DNA of 38,234 bases from a virus. Shown here in pieces: positions 38,158-38,234 of this stretch. Each line of letters opens with the position of its first letter. The first letter of the stretch is position 1. A program made the translations under genes and the position numbers. Under the pieces are notes generated by a model that was not told the origin of the DNA, did no database searches, and saw only the letters and a list, made by a program, of their open reading frames with translations. Location: positions 1 to 38,234 of IMG/VR virus record IMGVR_UViG_3300011115_000493; one strand, given 5' to 3'.

Positions 38158-38234
38158 TTATAATGAAATAGAGTTGTAGCCAGATACTCTGGTCATTGAC
38201 TTCGGCTTAACGCTTACCAATTCGGCAATCATCA
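38158..38234 (-). CDS. Major capsid protein, C-terminal part (continues 1..901 across the join)
   Basis: Twenty-four codons and a TAA at 38160-38158 read MIAELVSVKPKSMTRVSGY and a short tail. The partial codon at 38233-38234 joins the single leftover base at position 1 to make CTG (Leu). The capsid frame therefore closes exactly, ending ...ESTL-L-MIAELVSV. No start codon with a ribosome-binding site is needed here. Downstream, the next late gene (ATG at 38145) begins after an AAGGAG motif that lies just behind this stop. The in-frame fit is seen directly; that the window is a complete circle is an inference from it. Confidence 0.85.
   Translation of the reverse strand, partial: MIAELVSVKPKSMTRVSGYNSISL

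Noticed and set aside
1-38234. CRISPR array, insertion sequence, integrase or attachment site
   Set aside because: No spaced direct repeats, transposase motifs, integrase catalytic residues or tRNA-end duplications were seen; all repeats found are coding modules or short intergenic motifs.

Overview
The window is almost certainly the complete genome of a tailed double-stranded DNA phage, opened inside its major capsid gene. Reading leftward off position 1 and continuing from position 38234 keeps the capsid frame open to a stop at 38158, which gives a 325-residue protein. The molecule is therefore a 38,234-bp circle, or a circularly permuted or directly repeated linear genome assembled as one. 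A P22-like stabilisation/hub protein, a portal, an adaptor, several large internal virion proteins and the absence of any tape measure, sheath or tail-tube gene point to a podovirus-like particle. An Rz/Rz1 spanin pair implies a Gram-negative host. I see no integrase, repressor, DNA polymerase, RNA polymerase or classical tRNA, so it looks lytic and dependent on the host polymerases. The exact host cannot be read from the sequence; an aquatic proteobacterium is a guess.

The layout is two opposed transcription units. The minus strand carries the whole late region: from 8439 leftward through small genes, a GT-A glycosyltransferase, the large terminase, an HTH protein, a zinc-ribbon protein, the portal, several small proteins, a proline-rich protein, a scaffold candidate and the capsid. 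Across the join it continues from 38145 with head and decoration proteins, the adaptor, the hub, fibre and glycine-rich adhesin genes, internal (ejection) proteins, holin, spanins, endolysin and four tiny basic proteins, ending at 19013. The plus strand (8478-19030) carries the early and accessory region. The two units diverge from a 38-bp gap at 8440-8477 with overlapping promoters and converge tail to tail with an 18-bp overlap at 19013-19030.

The plus strand starts with a GT-B-like gene. It continues with an ArdC-type antirestriction protein and small genes, then a recombination module (YqaJ-type exonuclease, RecT annealase, a small protein with an SSB-like acidic tip, RusA resolvase, a possible PD-(D/E)XK nuclease). 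It ends in an unusual metabolic cassette: the two halves of a minimal thiamine-pyrophosphate enzyme (E1-alpha-like and E1-beta-like) separated by a cytosine-methylase-like gene carrying a 9-G tract, then a radical SAM/SPASM enzyme and another glycosyltransferase. Five consecutive 4-base start/stop overlaps tie this cassette together. It is the best candidate for an undescribed system, perhaps making and attaching an unusual sugar or acyl-derived group to a surface glycan or to DNA.

Two non-coding blocks stand out. 11089-11769 holds a 126-nt imperfect hairpin, further pairings, and just before the next gene two crossing 8-bp helices, one of which covers the Shine-Dalgarno sequence. 9189-9663 holds several hairpins, a 9-bp triple repeat and a strong leftward promoter whose -35 and spacer sequence recurs before the head genes at 2250-2277.
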